In this document: positions 46,560-58,999 of the stretch, piece after piece
Numbering within the stretch: position 1 is the stretch's first letter
Layout of the letters: the number at the start of each line of letters is the position of its first letter
Assembly: GCA_907165275.2 (NCBI GenBank)
Contig: OU015678.1
Span: forward strand, 2,294,001 to 2,358,000
Direction: 5' to 3'
Origin: Zygaena filipendulae
Lineage: Eukaryota; Arthropoda; Insecta; Lepidoptera; Zygaenidae
Length of the DNA: 64,000 bases
Notes under the pieces: model-generated
Told to the model about the DNA's origin: nothing
Seen by the model: the letters and a program-made list of their open reading frames with translations, nothing else
Databases searched by the model: none
Translations under genes and position numbers: made by a program

Positions 46560-47170
46560 TAAGCACTGACCAACATTCATGTTGTGAGTTTTTGATATAA
46601 TCATCTAATACTATGATAATTTCGCTCTCAAATTCCAACATTACAAATGTAACTCTAAATGACATAACGCGAACCATTGACCTGGTTTTTTTATTTTTTT
46701 TTTATTTTCGCAGTTATTAGGGTCGCGTAGCGATATGGCAAAGACGGAACCCTTACAATGTCGGTTTGTCCGTTCGTCTATTTAGAGACTATTGACTTTT
46801 ATAATAAAAAGAGATTGAAAGGGGTTGGACCAAACGCTGCCCACGAGTGAGACTACTTTGACTGAGTTCCTTGCATTGCTTTATGTTGAAAAAAGATTTT
46901 TTTTTTTTTTTTTTCAAAATCGGTACCTATAGGGTTACACTTCACATAGATAATGTCTAATATCTAACTGAGGTATGTAAAAAAACTCAATGCACTTTAT
47001 AATATATGTATCATCTAAGAAAGTCTTAATGACTTTTTGTTTAAGTTAATAGACCGTATTTGGTGAGATATTATGCGCTTTTAAAGTCGTAATGCGTAAA
47101 CTTTTTAATTGCTGTATGTTAATTTCATCTCGTTTGAACGTAAAAAACGAATTTAAAGTTTTTTTTTTTT
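46560..47170. other. Spacer, no gene seen
   Basis: AT-rich, with a T-run near 46890. The GTCGCGTAGCGATATGGCAA stretch near 46725 could belong to an old element but is unplaced. Confidence 0.4.
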
Positions 47171-47177
47171 TCAAATA

Positions 47178-47417
47178 TATAATTGGACGCTGTACGCATG
47201 AACCCACAAAACGAAATTATTGATTTAGAACGATTTATTGAGAGTTAGAGAACGTTTTTTAATTATGTGTTTACCTTATTACATTGTTTAAATATGTAAC
47301 TAAATCTTGAACATAAAAATGTTGAAACAAAATGGCGCTATAATTTTGAAACTTTAATTTACTCAAAATTTCTCCAGTGTGGGTTAACACACTATTGCTT
47401 ATCTATGTCCAATTATA
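47178..47417. repeat. MITE family A, copy 3
   Basis: Same core as copy 1 (CATTGTTTAAATATG, AACATAAAAATGTTG, TTAACACACTATTGCTTATC). The left arm is diverged after AATTGGACGC. Confidence 0.7.
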
Positions 47418-47419
47418 AT

Positions 47420-48620
47420 AGGTATGTGACATAGAATATAAAATATTATGTATATCTAATATGTAGGTAACGTTCTATCTACGCGGGAACTCCGAAATTA
47501 ACGTGGGGAACAGCTACTCATCGAAACAGCTATAATTTCACTGACATTTAGCTGATGGCATACTTAGGCTACTTTTATCAAATTTGCTGTGGGGAACTCC
47601 GAAACTCAGGCGAGTGAAACCGCGGGGCGCAGCTTGTATATTATAAAAAAACGAATAGCATACTTAACACTTTCCCTTATACCGTGGCGTACGATATAAT
47701 ATTGTTTACATCACGCGACAAGAGAACATAGCCCCAATTGATGCGTTTCCGAGATGTAGCGTAAGTTGGAACGCGGCGTGCCGGTGAGCGTCTCAAATTG
47801 CGAAACGGAACGTACGCGCAGCGGCTGGCCGACTCTTGCGCACACAAGTGAAATCTATCTTGCGACCGCGTTGCAACATAAACTCTGAACTTGAACTCAA
47901 AATCGCACACCTTCGTCACACTTCTTTCTTCGAGGCTATAAGAATGTTGTTGAGTAATTATACATTTTAATTTTCTATTTATGTTAAATAAATGTTAATG
48001 ATATGTTAATACTTTATAATATTATTTATTTAATACGTCGTTAATTACGCACGTGGACCATTGTGGGCTTTTTGAAGTATGTTTTTGCTAAGATAATTCA
48101 GTTTGGATCTTACCTATGTTCGATTGGATTTGTGTAGATTTGGAATGAGTAGGTACTTTGATATAAATATTGTAGGTATGCGACTCCCTAAAAATGTATT
48201 TGCATATATAAAAAGGTATTTGTAAGTGATTTTTTAAACACATACAGAATGACTTACTGGAACCACCACTGCCACCACACACAGTTCTTTTTGTTTATTT
48301 TCAGAACCTCCGTAGTAGGTACTATTAGAACCTCTTTAAAGATGGATTTAAACGTTTTTTTATGAATTGTTGTTTAGTTGCTTCCTCGTCACTACAAACG
48401 TACCAACTAATGCAATATTGCAGAGTGAGATCACTAATAAGCCAAGTCAGAAGCAATAGGTATGTACCATGAGCAGGGAATGTTTGTAACATGAAAATCA
48501 ATATTAAGTCAGCTTGGCAAATTTTACTATAACATTACCTGCATCATTAATACAATAAAAAGTAACAATTTGTGTTTATGCATGTGAGTTAGTATGTATG
48601 TCAATACTTGATGCTTAATC
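47420..48620. other. Spacer with Helitron scraps
   Basis: End-like pieces near 47490-47515 and 47600-47636 (GTGAAACCGCGGGGCGCAGC). An open frame on the minus strand at 47677-47919 has no recognisable domain and no splice context, so it is not called. Confidence 0.4.
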
Positions 48621-48633
48621 TACTTCCTTACTA

Positions 48634-48828
48634 ATATTTTATAAACGCGAAAATTTTTATGTATGGATGTTTGTTACTCTTTCACGCAAAACTACTGAAT
48701 GGATTTTAATGGAACTTTACAATAATATGGCTTATTCATCAGAATAACATATATAAGGTACTTTTATCCCGTAATTCCCGCAAGATCACTGAAATTAACG
48801 CGGGTGAAGACGCGGCGCACAGCTAGTG
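48634..48828 (+). repeat. Helitron-like repeat
   Basis: TACTAATATTTTATAAACGC start and CGGCGCACAGCTAGT end. Confidence 0.7.
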
Positions 48829-49018
48829 CACAATACTAAATGTATTTATCTTTTACAAATGTTGTTTGGATTTTCTTATTTAAACTGTAATAAATATATG
48901 ATGAGTTTGTATTCCTCTTGTCCATATTTGAAGAAACAATGCAAGCAACATCGTTTTACGTAGGTAAGTACCTACTTCAAACTTTTCAGTGTATACCTGT
49001 ATAGGTATGCACACTGCT

Positions 49019-49369
49019 CAGACCAAATAAAAACTAAAGACGGAACGTCTCGAACAACGAAGTGAAGCCTGTTGCGTATGCATGTGGTGATTAGGAAAGT
49101 GTATGGATTTGCTAAGTTCACTTACTGGCGATAAGTGATTCCATGATGTATTTTTATTTTTTGACCGTTGACGACACAGTATGGCATTTTTTGTAACTTA
49201 ATTGTTGCATCACATCCATTAACGGAAGAAGCTCAAACTAAAAGGTATGGTGTCTTGTAAGTGTGTGCGTGTTTCGTGCGTGTTTCTGTGTACGTGCACG
49301 GCGTGGTGTCTTTTTCCGGGCTTCACTTGTTTGTTCTACGCGTTCCGTCTTTAGTTTTTATTTGGTCTG
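49019..49369. repeat. MITE with about 50-bp inverted ends
   Basis: CAGACCAAATAAAAACTAAA at the left and its exact complement at the right. The match runs on through AGACGGAACG and, after a short gap, GAACAA and GAAGTGAAGCC. Total length is 351 bp and no frame is carried. Only one copy is in the window. Confidence 0.8.
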
Positions 49370-49589
49370 AGGGTCTGAGGCACACTGTTGAATGTTGACG
49401 TTATATAAAAAGTTAGATTGTTTAGCTAATACTTGTGTCATGACACTTTAGATATCATGGACCTTTGTACTTTGAAACGATTTCAACTTTAAGCCACCCG
49501 TGACACTCCAATCACTATACAAGTGAACATTCAAAACTACATATTTGGCACTGGGGCGCAGCGAGTGACGAAGTTTGAGTTGCAAAATC

Positions 49590-49675
49590 AAGTCAGTAAC
49601 TGGGCCCATTCACTATGACCATAACACGCCGAGTCAGTAACTGGGCCCTTATTCACTATGACCATAACACGCCGC
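49590..49675 (+). repeat. Short tandem duplication
   Basis: GTCAGTAACTGGGCCC followed by ATTCACTATGACCATAACAC occurs twice about 42 bp apart. The second half recurs at 55510 and, inverted, near 29660. Confidence 0.65.
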
Positions 49676-49735
49676 GTAAGGATAAGACGCCGCAATAATT
49701 GGGTATTCTCCAAGGTATGAAAATCAAAATTCTAA

Positions 49736-50001
49736 TTAGTCCGTCAGTTAGAAAATAAAAAAATAATAGACACGTATTTTTTGCTTTTTCAATTTAATGA
49801 AAATGAACATAGATAAAGCGCATTAAAGTTTAGGGTGGGGGACTCGTGACGTCAATATTCATTATAAGCGCCATACAAACTGCATTGAGTTGTGACGTCA
49901 CGCGAAATTTCAACTCAATGTATCTCTGTTATTTTTTGATTACGTAATAAAAAGAAAAAATACGTGTCCAATATTTTTTACTAATCTACACGACGGACTA
50001 A
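49736..50001. repeat. MITE family C, full copy
   Basis: TTAGTCCGTC and GACGGACTAA ends, with two TGACGTCA octamers inside. Confidence 0.8.
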
Positions 50002-50004
50002 AAA

Positions 50005-51660
50005 AAAATTTTTGTCAAGTAGCCATTTCCCTCGCGGTCAAAGAAGTTTTACTTATAAATTTATGCATTTACAACGTGTGTTGTATACAGAATATTAATT
50101 TCTAATATTTTGGCATCTGGAGCGGATGGGATTGTGTTTAATGTGTCCAAGGCGAATACTTATTTTTATTTTAGAACGTAAAAGTGTAACGAGGCGACTG
50201 CGGCCGTATGCCACTTGTTGTAATATCCTGCCAGGGACCAATTAGTTTTGGTCTAGTTTTATTGGTCCATGATCATGCCTCATTTCTATTTCTTTATAAT
50301 TTTTAAAAACTGTTGTACTGTCATTCCTTTTATTTTATTTATTATATTATTACATTTTTTTACGTTGGCAATCCTGGATCGAATCTCAAGACAATACCTA
50401 ATAAATTATCTCATTATTTCAAAAATCCATTCATTTTTGTTTATTGGAGCTAGCCGGAAGGCATTTTTTACATGCGAACCTCACAAGAGGTCTTAAAGTT
50501 GATTTTCTTGTTCATTATATTTCATTCCTTTACTAACAAGTAATAACTACTATTGCATAGTTTAACAAAATATGCTTTTAAGCGAACACACGTTACTTGA
50601 GGTGTTGGCGAACTAAACGGTGTACCTACCCATATGAAATTAGGTACGTTACTGGTCAAAATACTTATTTTTCCAATCCGGAGGTTTTAGATCTGTTGAA
50701 CACGAATCTCGACTTCAATCAATCTCAATCTCAAGTCACAAAGTTCTTGATATGATTATTTAAAAAAACACGTCGAAAGCTCACTGCAGTGTAAATATGT
50801 ATGTCAGTTTTTTTATTGATCATGTAAACATGTAATTATTCCATTTTGTTCGCCAGCTCCTCACTTATGAAATCTGTGCAGCGTGCATACCGTCAAACAC
50901 AAACAAAATCTTCGCCGACTTAGGTAATAGAAATGTCCGATGTTCACAGTTTCCGTGATGAAACTTCGAACTGCTAATATTAAGTATTCAGGCCGAGCGT
51001 TTGCCATGCAAGGTTAAGTGAAATGGGTCGCTGAGTCGTCGCTCGGTGTCGGTTCGAAACGACGCCGATGCCGCATCTTTGTAGCGCTTGCATTTTTTTA
51101 TTGTACTTATATGTGTTAAATCATTTATCTAAAACCTTTACGTGTGTATAATAGACATTTCGATATAATTTAGATGCCTACTTCTTACTTATAACTTACT
51201 TTGTTTATTTAACTTAGGTATGTTTTAACAACTGTTTGTTTGTCCATTGATTTTTTTTTAAATCATTTATTTAGTGAGGCTTTTTACGCTCATGCGCCAA
51301 GCCAGCCTCGTAATGTGTTACATATTGCAATATAAAACTACTAATAGAAATAAATAAAAAATAAACTAAAAATAAACCTTCCTAACATTTCGGCAGAATG
51401 CAGCGCCCCCAACAACTCAAAGCCACCGCTATAAGAAGCAGTCCGCAATAACATACACAATGGCAGAATCAACGCACCACTCGGGCAGCACCCTCCCGGA
51501 GAAAAGCATCAAAATCCCCAACTTCGTCAAAGAAAGAATAATAATTGCTAATCTGGGTGTCAATTAAAAATTACTTCTTCTCAAAAACACTTCCCTAACA
51601 AATTTATAAATTTCGACACTTTGCTCCGAAAGAGGCCACAACAAACACAACAAAGACCTT
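50005..51660. other. Spacer, no gene seen
   Basis: The open frame at 50269-50496 is low-complexity and lacks family character. A block at 51405-51535 (CTCGGGCAGCACCCTCCCGG) looks like the end of an element of unknown type. Confidence 0.4.
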
Positions 51661-52388
51661 GTATTGTATTTTAAATCCTAACTTTAAAATGCGAATGTGA
51701 GTTTGTTTGTAACATACTTATTATCTGTGGCAACGCTTTGACGGCCTAATCAAACGACAATCATGTTGGGCATACCTACACGTTGACAGTGCTACACAAA
51801 GGACATAGGGTAGGTACTTTTTATCTCCAAACTCCTGCGGGAACTTACTACCAGTATTCATCTAATAATCTAATCGCATAATCTTTACACATATCAAACA
51901 AAGTCGCTTCCCGCCGTCTGTACGCTTTGACCGTTTCGTTTAAACCGCGCGTTGGACTTTTCATCGATAGATAGAGTGATTCAAGAGGAAGGTTTAAACG
52001 TATATTTTTACCTGGAATTACCGCGGGAACTACTCAATTACCGCAGGTGAAACCGCGGGGTACAGCTATTTGTATATCAAAAATTAAAAAGGTAGTCACC
52101 GATTTTTTTTTTATATTACAAAAATATAAATAAACCTCCTTTTTGGAAGCCGATAAGCAATAATTGCACCGGGCTTCTTTGAAAGCACTTGTCGGAATAC
52201 TAATTGTCGCCGACTGGTAGTGATTCCGTTAGTTTGTCGAAACTTTCACGTACCTAGGTACAAAGTCACTGGAAAGCGAAAACATCCGTGTGGATATCTC
52301 ATAACAAATAACTAATATGCCAATAGTTTAATGCCAATAACTTATTACTAAACCGAGAAAAAACTAAGTGTGTATGATTTGTGAAAAA

Positions 52389-52995
52389 AATGTTAAAGAA
52401 GTGAAAACCAGAGTGCTGATCAAAAATGAGGATTTCGAAATGTTTCTAGGTATAACACTAAATGCAAAATTACAATGGGGTCCACATATAGAAAATTTAT
52501 CAGGTATAGATTAAGCTCAGCGGCCTATGCTGTTGAGAAAATTCGTCAACTTACTGATATGAATACTGCGTGTTTAGTTTATTTTAGTTATTTCCACAGC
52601 ATTTTGTCATACGGCATACTGTTGTGTGGTAGTGCCGCGGATATCGATCTATATTGGTTGGGCCCTCGGGATTCACTGAGAACTAAATTCAGCGAGGTTA
52701 AAATAATGACTGTACATTCTCAGTACATATACCTACGAGAATTTATTATATGTTCACAAAAACTTAGGCAACTTTAAGTAAAACAGTGATTTACATAATC
52801 TAAACTCGCTGTGCCTAATTAAATACTAGGCTCCATAAAATTTCTACAATGTATAGGTACGATTTTACAACAAACTCCCAAACGATGTAGTTAATTTATC
52901 AATTAATAAATTCAAGATCCTTAATCCTTATTAATCACAGATTATGCGCTGAAGCATATTATAGACTAGAACGGCGGAGTTCCAGGTTCGAGTGT
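52389..52995 (+). pseudogene. LINE reverse-transcriptase C-terminal remnant
   Basis: Reading FLGITLNAKLQWGPHI, then after a frameshift RLSSAAYAVEKIRQLTD and LVYFSYFHSILSYGILL, then near 52865 FYNKLPNDVVNLSINKFK. This is the thumb region and C-terminal part of a non-LTR reverse transcriptase of the jockey/CR1-like kind. Frameshifts and stops show that it is dead. The rest of the LINE is missing on the left. Confidence 0.8.
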
Positions 52996-53396
52996 ATTTT
53001 ATCATAGGTAACTTTAATATTTTCGTTTGATTTCTATGGTATAGAGAAACGGTGAGGAACAGTTTTCATTAGATACTCATGTTTTGCTGTCTTCATGCAT
53101 TATACTGTCTTCTATGAAAGTCTTTAGGAAAAAAAAACTGCCTTGCACTAACCGAAAAAGCAATTATGATCTTTTTTCGAATAAATTAAAATGTCTATTA
53201 ATAAACCTGAGGTGCGTTCCAATTCGTGTCACGCACAGACGAACAGCCTACCTACTCTCGATTTCATCAAACGAAACTTTCACCCGGCTCGGTAGAGTCG
53301 GCAGAAGTACCTTTTTATTGTTTTGGAACGATATACCTATTTACAGGTTGTCAATAATAATATTTTCCAGTTGATTTAGAATCCTTGCAATTAATC

Positions 53397-53617
53397 CCTA
53401 CTAATAATTTCATAAATGCGAAAGTAACTCTGTCTGTCTGTCTGTCTGTTACGCTTTCACGCCTAGACGGCTCAACCGATCATCATGAAATTTTGCATAT
53501 ACCTACGCTACGTTACGTTGTCAGGGTTATAGAGAAGGTCATAGGGTACGTTTTGTCCTGGAATTCCCCCGGGATCTCCGAAATTAAGACGGGTGAAACC
53601 GCGGGGAACAGCTAGTT
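53397..53617 (+). repeat. Helitron-like repeat, well preserved
   Basis: Starts CCCTACTAATAATTTCATAA, has TGTC repeats, GCTCAACCGATCATCATGAA and GGGTGAAACCGCGGGGAACA, and ends CAGCTAGT. The hairpin before CTAG and the TC/CTAG-type ends are Helitron hallmarks. Confidence 0.8.
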
Positions 53618-53994
53618 ATAATACTTTTGTAATTTATGTAACAATTTTAAGTTCAGTTATTAAAAAAATTATGTAACAAAAAAACCCCGCTTAGTCGCGC
53701 CATTGGACTCGTTCAAATAAACTATGCCTTTTAGCCCAAACTCGTGGGGTTTCTTAGTGGCCACTAAGAGTTCCACTATCCACCTCCTAGCTCCATCATC
53801 AGATCAGCTCAAAGATGCCAAATAGTTTTGTCATCCGAACTACATATACATAGATACAAAGTTTCATTTCGATACAACGACTTTATTATACTTCTAATAA
53901 AGTCGTTGTATCTTTGTATCGTACTTAAGTAAAAATTGCTATAATAAGACGACTAATTGGATATTTTCCAGGGTATGAAAAATCTAAATTCTAA

Positions 53995-54253
53995 TTAGTC
54001 CGTCAGTAAGAAAATACGAAAATAATAGACACCAATTTTTTGCTTTTTCAAATTAATGAAAATAAACATACATAAAGCGCATTAAAGTGTAGGGTGGGGG
54101 GCTCGTGACGTCATTATTCGGTATAAGCCCCGTACAAACTGCACGTCACGCGAAATTTCAACTCAATGTATCGCCGTTATTTATTGATTACTTACGTAAA
54201 AAAAAGGAAAAATACGTGTCCAATATTTTTTATGAATCTACACGACGGACTGA
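53995..54253. repeat. MITE family C, full copy
   Basis: TTAGTCCGTC and GACGGACTGA ends with one TGACGTCA octamer. Confidence 0.75.
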
Positions 54254-55027
54254 AAAAAAAATTTTGTCAAGTAACCAATTTCATTATATTGTTTGCTATA
54301 TGTATGTATAATAATTTGTTACTTAGTTAAAAGTAATAAATGCGTGTTTGAACTATGTATGATCACAATAGAGTCAAGTGTTACCGGTCCATTATCGATG
54401 AGCGAGAACTTTATCATTAGAACAGATAAGTTTATTCCCATTGCGAGGAGGCAGAAGTACAAGGCCTCGCCTGTAAAAATTTCGATTTCATTAATGGCAA
54501 TTTGTTGTTTTTCAGAAATATTCATAAAAACAATATGTATATGAAATTACCAATAAACTAATTGAGGCTTCCTTGGGCATGGGTGTTATTTTGTTACTAT
54601 TCTTATTATACTATTCTTTGTTATATTTAAATATATAAAAGAAGAGTTTACACAGGCACAGCTAGTGTTAGATATAAAATATGCAATCAAGATTTCAAAG
54701 GTACCAAACATGTTAGTACGTGTTATTTTGTTCGATCGTAAGAAACGGAAATACTCAGCAAATAGTTTTGCTGTATTCTGTATTTTCAAATCTGCACACG
54801 TTCATGTCGCGGTTTTAGTATTTAAAAATTATTAACCGACTTCCAAAAAAGGAGGAGGATTCGACTGTATGTTTTTTTTTTGTAGATTACGCGATTACTC
54901 GAACTGAACTGATTTGAAAAAAATCATTTTATATTTGAAAGGGAAGTCAGGATCTGATCATGGGATCTTGGAGAAATCGAGGGAACTCTTCAGATATATA
55001 GTATTTCATGGTTTGCGATTCGATTAA

Positions 55028-55378
55028 ATAAATTTTCACTAACCGACTTCAAAACAAACAAAAATGCACTTACACTAAAAAGTTAAAAATAAAATAATTA
55101 AAATATCGGTTTTGTCCGAAGGACAAAAATGCACCTAATATTATTATTGACTTGTAAAACCTACTGAAGTACTGATCGGTTTGAAGTCGGTGCCAAGTCA
55201 ATAAGGTAGAATCTTAGACTAAGTTCGCCTTCAAGCAGACACGAGCGGGCTTCGCACCGAATGAATATTACACGTGTACTTTTGTCTTTCGGATTAAATC
55301 TGTATTTTGTTATTTTTAACTTTTTAGTGTACTCAAGTGCATTTTTGTAAAAATTTTGTTTATTTTAACGTTATTTTA
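55028..55378. repeat. Fold-back element family E, copy 2
   Basis: AAAAAGTTAAAAATAAAATA and TTTTGTTATTTTTAACTTTT arms with GTCCGAAGGACAAAAATGCA near the left inner edge. Same plan as 41850-42265. Confidence 0.65.
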
Positions 55379-55379
55379 T

Positions 55380-56815
55380 CTTTAAAGTTTCTTCAATTTT
55401 TTGCACAATTCCTACGCGGCGTCAGACGTTACCGCCGTGATGCAACGCACGCTAATATAAACGTTATTTCAATGACGCATCGTTCCAAATTACAATGAAC
55501 GCGTTTAGGTCTGGGCCCTTATTCACTATGACCATAACAGGACGCGTTAAGAAAACGCGCCACAAAAATTGCTTTTTCCTCATGGCTCATGCTCTAAGAA
55601 GTTTCACTGCACACAAATACATTGACTAAACAAGTCCAACCAACTTAGTCGGAACAAACAGACTTTTCAGATTTCCTTGATTTTCCCTGAGACAGGGAAA
55701 AATATAAAAATTGTTTTTTTGTTGAAATAACCGTACTTACTTTCATAATATGCATTTAGTGAATAGCTGTGAATTTAAAATTACAAACAGACACTTCAAA
55801 TTTATTTATTTGTAGTGAAGTACAATAATATAGGTACGTAAATCACAAATATAAGTGACATGGACAATGTTCGTCAAAAACAATCGTAAAAATCTAATCG
55901 ATACTCATTCCATACTTAATAATAGATATAAATGCGAAAGTAACTCAGTCTGTCTGTCTGTATACCTTTTCACGCCTTGCTACTGAACCGGTCATCATGA
56001 AATTTTGCATACACATTTTCAGAGGTAGAAAAGTACTTAGGGAACTATTTATTCCGGAATTCCCGCGGCAACTCCGAAACTACCGCATTGAAAAACGGTT
56101 GTTTTTCATGTTTTCGTGGCAATCTATATGTCATGGCCTGTTTTTAGAATAATTGATCATTTCATGATGTGGTCGACCATTTCATGAAATGCAACCATCT
56201 TATGATGTGGAAAATAACCGCTGGCCAAATCATGATATGGTCTGGCCAGATCAATGAATAATGTAGCGTTTAACGATATTAACGTATCTATATGACTGTG
56301 TCGTAAATATCCTAGATATAATGATTACTTTGTCCGCCGCAAGATGAGGAAATTTTAATTTTTAATTTAAAAAACAAAAAAAAATCCATGAAAGATCGAA
56401 ATTATCCGATGGAGATTTCTTTTTGTCTGATTTTCATAGTTACGCATACAAGTACTTTTTGACTGTAAAGGCAGGGCATCAGGGCATAGAGCACCTTGAC
56501 ATTCTAGGTTAGGTTTGTACTGCTGACCAAATTGGTTATATTGCGGTGGGTTTAATTTGAATTTTTGTTACACATCTTTTATGGACACCCTACACATATT
56601 ATATGGCCAAACATTGTTGCCGAAATCATCAACCGTTGACGTTCAAACGCTAGTGGAGCCATGACATATATACCAAGTTTGCTTGGTTTCCACGACACAA
56701 GCTTTAAGCTTAGTGTGGGATAAAGTATGTGTATTGCGAAGTGGTATTGTAATATTAAGATACGGAAATCCTTTTACAATGACCTTAGCTATATGTGTAA
56801 GTACAAGAACTGTCT
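55380..56815. other. Spacer with Helitron copy
   Basis: A Helitron-like copy at about 55920-56090 (AAATGCGAAAGTAACTCAGT). A run of imperfect ATCATGATATGG/TTTCATGATGTGG repeats lies at 56155-56250. No gene is seen. Confidence 0.45.
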
Positions 56816-56859
56816 GTCTGAAGAATTAGACCAATAGGATACTTTTATTTGAGCTGACC

Positions 56860-57112
56860 GGGGAAGAACCGTAAAATTGAGAGAGGTGATAAAAGAAGAG
56901 TCACCAAGCCCAAAAAAAAGTTTTTAAAATTATTTTCTGTCTGTCTGTCTGTTCGCGATAATCTACTGAACCGATTGTCATGCGGTTTTCACAGATAGAT
57001 TAAGCTTAGCCTGGAGGTACATATAGGCTTTGTTTCATTGAAATCGGATGTCGGGAAAAAAAGTTGTTGAATAAAAACCTTTCATGCGGGTGAAACCGCG
57101 GGGCACAGCTAG
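56860..57112 (+). repeat. Helitron-like repeat, long variant
   Basis: Shares GGTGATAAAAGAAGAGTCAC and AAGCCCAAAAAAAAGTTTTT with 44810-44870, and ends GGGGCACAGCTAGT. Confidence 0.7.
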
Positions 57113-58155
57113 TTAAAAATAAAAGTTCAAAAACAATATTTTTAAAGCACTGACTGGTCAAATTTTAATTATTCATGCATACCGCAGCCAACATTGAACA
57201 TACATCAGTTCCATACATCATGATACATAATCGCGATCATACTCTTTATAAAAAGGCTAACGCGTTTCCGTGACACACAACGCTCCACTAACTTTCACAA
57301 TCTTGTTTATAAAACCCAGATACAGAAAAAAAAATGTTTCGAAACACCGCATAAATTAAATATGGTCTCAGAAACAATGATATAACATATAATTACAAAA
57401 TTATTAGTAGCTATTACACAACCGACTCACCGAAATATGGCCCGTGAGAGATATGGTACTCTAAATATATTTTTAGTTAATTAAAAAAAAAGTCACGCAC
57501 TCCGCACTAAAAGAACACTGGCACACACTTGAGAAGAAAAGTAAAAACTTGTAATTTTTTTTTTTCAAAATTAGAATACCGACGGTAAAATGTCAAAAGA
57601 TGGCGCGCGTTCACCTGCTGCCATGGCGGACCGTAGACTAGCAAAGTGCAGCCCGCCAAAATATGAGGTCAGAATGAATGATTGTTATGCAATTTTTATT
57701 ACAAAGTATTACATAAAAATCCGCCGTTGGCACTTGACTGTCTTATGCAAAAGATACGGTTCGGATTTCTCGCACAATTTTTTTAGGTTATCGATCGAGT
57801 CCTCACTCCTAGCTGCGTTCTTCGTTCGGAATTCGTTAATATCACAAGGAGCGGCTCGAGAGTCTACTGTCTTGTGTACGGCTACTTGCGATGGATAAAA
57901 GAAAGTTTATGAACGCATGAATGGTAGGTACTCCGCTGTTGACCGCGTCTGGTTTGGTTTGAGCCGCGCGCCGTTCAGTTTTGTCCCCCCTCTCGGATGA
58001 AAAGAAAGGAGACTCGGAAGTAGGGTAGACCAGCGACCGCTGGCCATGTGACCAACTAGCACCGTTCTTGTACGATTTAAAATAAAAAGAAAGACGCTAT
58101 AGTATTTGGACCCGAGCGCTATTAGGGTATCGTATGGAAATAGCTGAAACCAAAG
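57113..58155. other. Spacer with CpG-richer stretch and ATGGCGG motifs
   Basis: Near 57595-57660 there are GATGGCGCGCG and CCATGGCGG motifs and a locally higher CpG content, and at 57246 a TATAAAAAGG. This could be a promoter or untranslated first exon, for example of the reductase gene on the minus strand, but nothing decides it. The frame at 57590-57898 has no family character. Confidence 0.3.
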
Positions 58156-58159
58156 GTTT

Positions 58160-58290
58160 CTTTCTATTTTGTTTGTTTGTATACTTTATTGAACATAAAC
58201 AAAGATTTTACAAATTGATAAAATAAAAACAAGTAGGTAATTTATGCTCAAAGGCGGACTTATCCCGCGAGGGGATTTCTTCCAGTCAAC
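58160..58290 (-). repeat. LINE 3' end, minus strand
   Basis: On the minus strand AGAAATCCCCTCGCGGGATA and AAGTCCGCCTTTGAGC lead to TTCAATAAAGTATAC, the tail of an RTE-like LINE. Confidence 0.6.
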
Positions 58291-58304
58291 ATTTTGTCAT
58301 CCTT

Positions 58305-58500
58305 ATCCTTACTTAAAAATGCGAATGGGAGTTTGTTATTTTTTTGTGTTTCTTCTGGGATAATAAAGTTTATTTGAATTTGAATTGTGTTTGTTTGTTG
58401 CGCTTTCACGGCTTAACTACTCAACCGATCATCATGAAATTGTACATACTGGAATTACCATAGGAACTCTGAATTTAACGCGGGTGAAACCGCGGGACAT
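58305..58500 (+). repeat. Helitron-like repeat
   Basis: GCGCTTTCACGGCTTAACTA to GCGGGTGAAACCGCGGGACA. A short unrelated piece (near 58345-58380) interrupts the start. Confidence 0.6.
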
Positions 58501-58589
58501 TGTACTACAACATGGAACACTGAAAAGTGCCTAATCTATAATAATAATAATAATCCACTTCACAATACACAGATCTACTTGATCCCACA

Positions 58590-58806
58590 CTAAGCTATAA
58601 GCTTGTGTCGTGGAAACCAAGCGAACGTGGTATATACTATACATATTATTACATATATATTATACTATAGATATATATATACACACCCAGACTGGAAAAT
58701 GGAACCTTGTGTTCATCACACAAAGTCCACCCCCACCGGGAATCGAACCCGGAACCTTTTGATTAGCGGGCAGGCATGGTGACCATTGCGCCAATCGGGT
58801 CGTCAT
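58590..58806 (-). repeat. tRNA-derived SINE
   Basis: On the minus strand the head reads GACGACCCGATTGGCGCAAT, with box A TTGGCGCAATGGTCACC and box B GGTTCGATTCC. A body with TGTGTGATGAACACAAGG follows, and the far end contains ACAAGCTTATAGCTTAG. Decayed copies lie at 62655-62740 and 62935-63055. Confidence 0.75.
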
Positions 58807-58999
58807 CTATCAATTTATTTAGTATTTACCCATTGGTATCTTACATGCTCTGCTGACTCAGCATTAGCTAAGTGCGGGTACACCCAGCGCTAGATATAAA
58901 TCTTCCTCATGAATCACTCTATCTATTGGTGAAAACCGCATGAAAATACGCTGCGTTGTTTTAAAGATCTAAGCACACATAGGGACAAACATGTCTGTT

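Noticed and set aside
47677..47919. 80-codon minus-strand frame
   Set aside because: No domain, no signal peptide and no acceptor or donor context. The region also holds Helitron scraps.
53084..53374. 96-codon plus-strand frame after the LINE remnant
   Set aside because: Possibly a second scrap of reverse-transcriptase C-terminus (TRLGRVGRSTFLLFWNDIP), but too degraded to call as a gene or to place in a family.
57590..57898. 102-codon plus-strand frame starting near ATGGCGG motifs
   Set aside because: No protein family character after the first 20 codons and no supporting splice partners. It may be promoter or untranslated sequence instead.
58735..58806. Possible tRNA gene
   Set aside because: Box A and box B are present, but the sequence cannot form a full cloverleaf and continues into a SINE body repeated at 62.9 kb.
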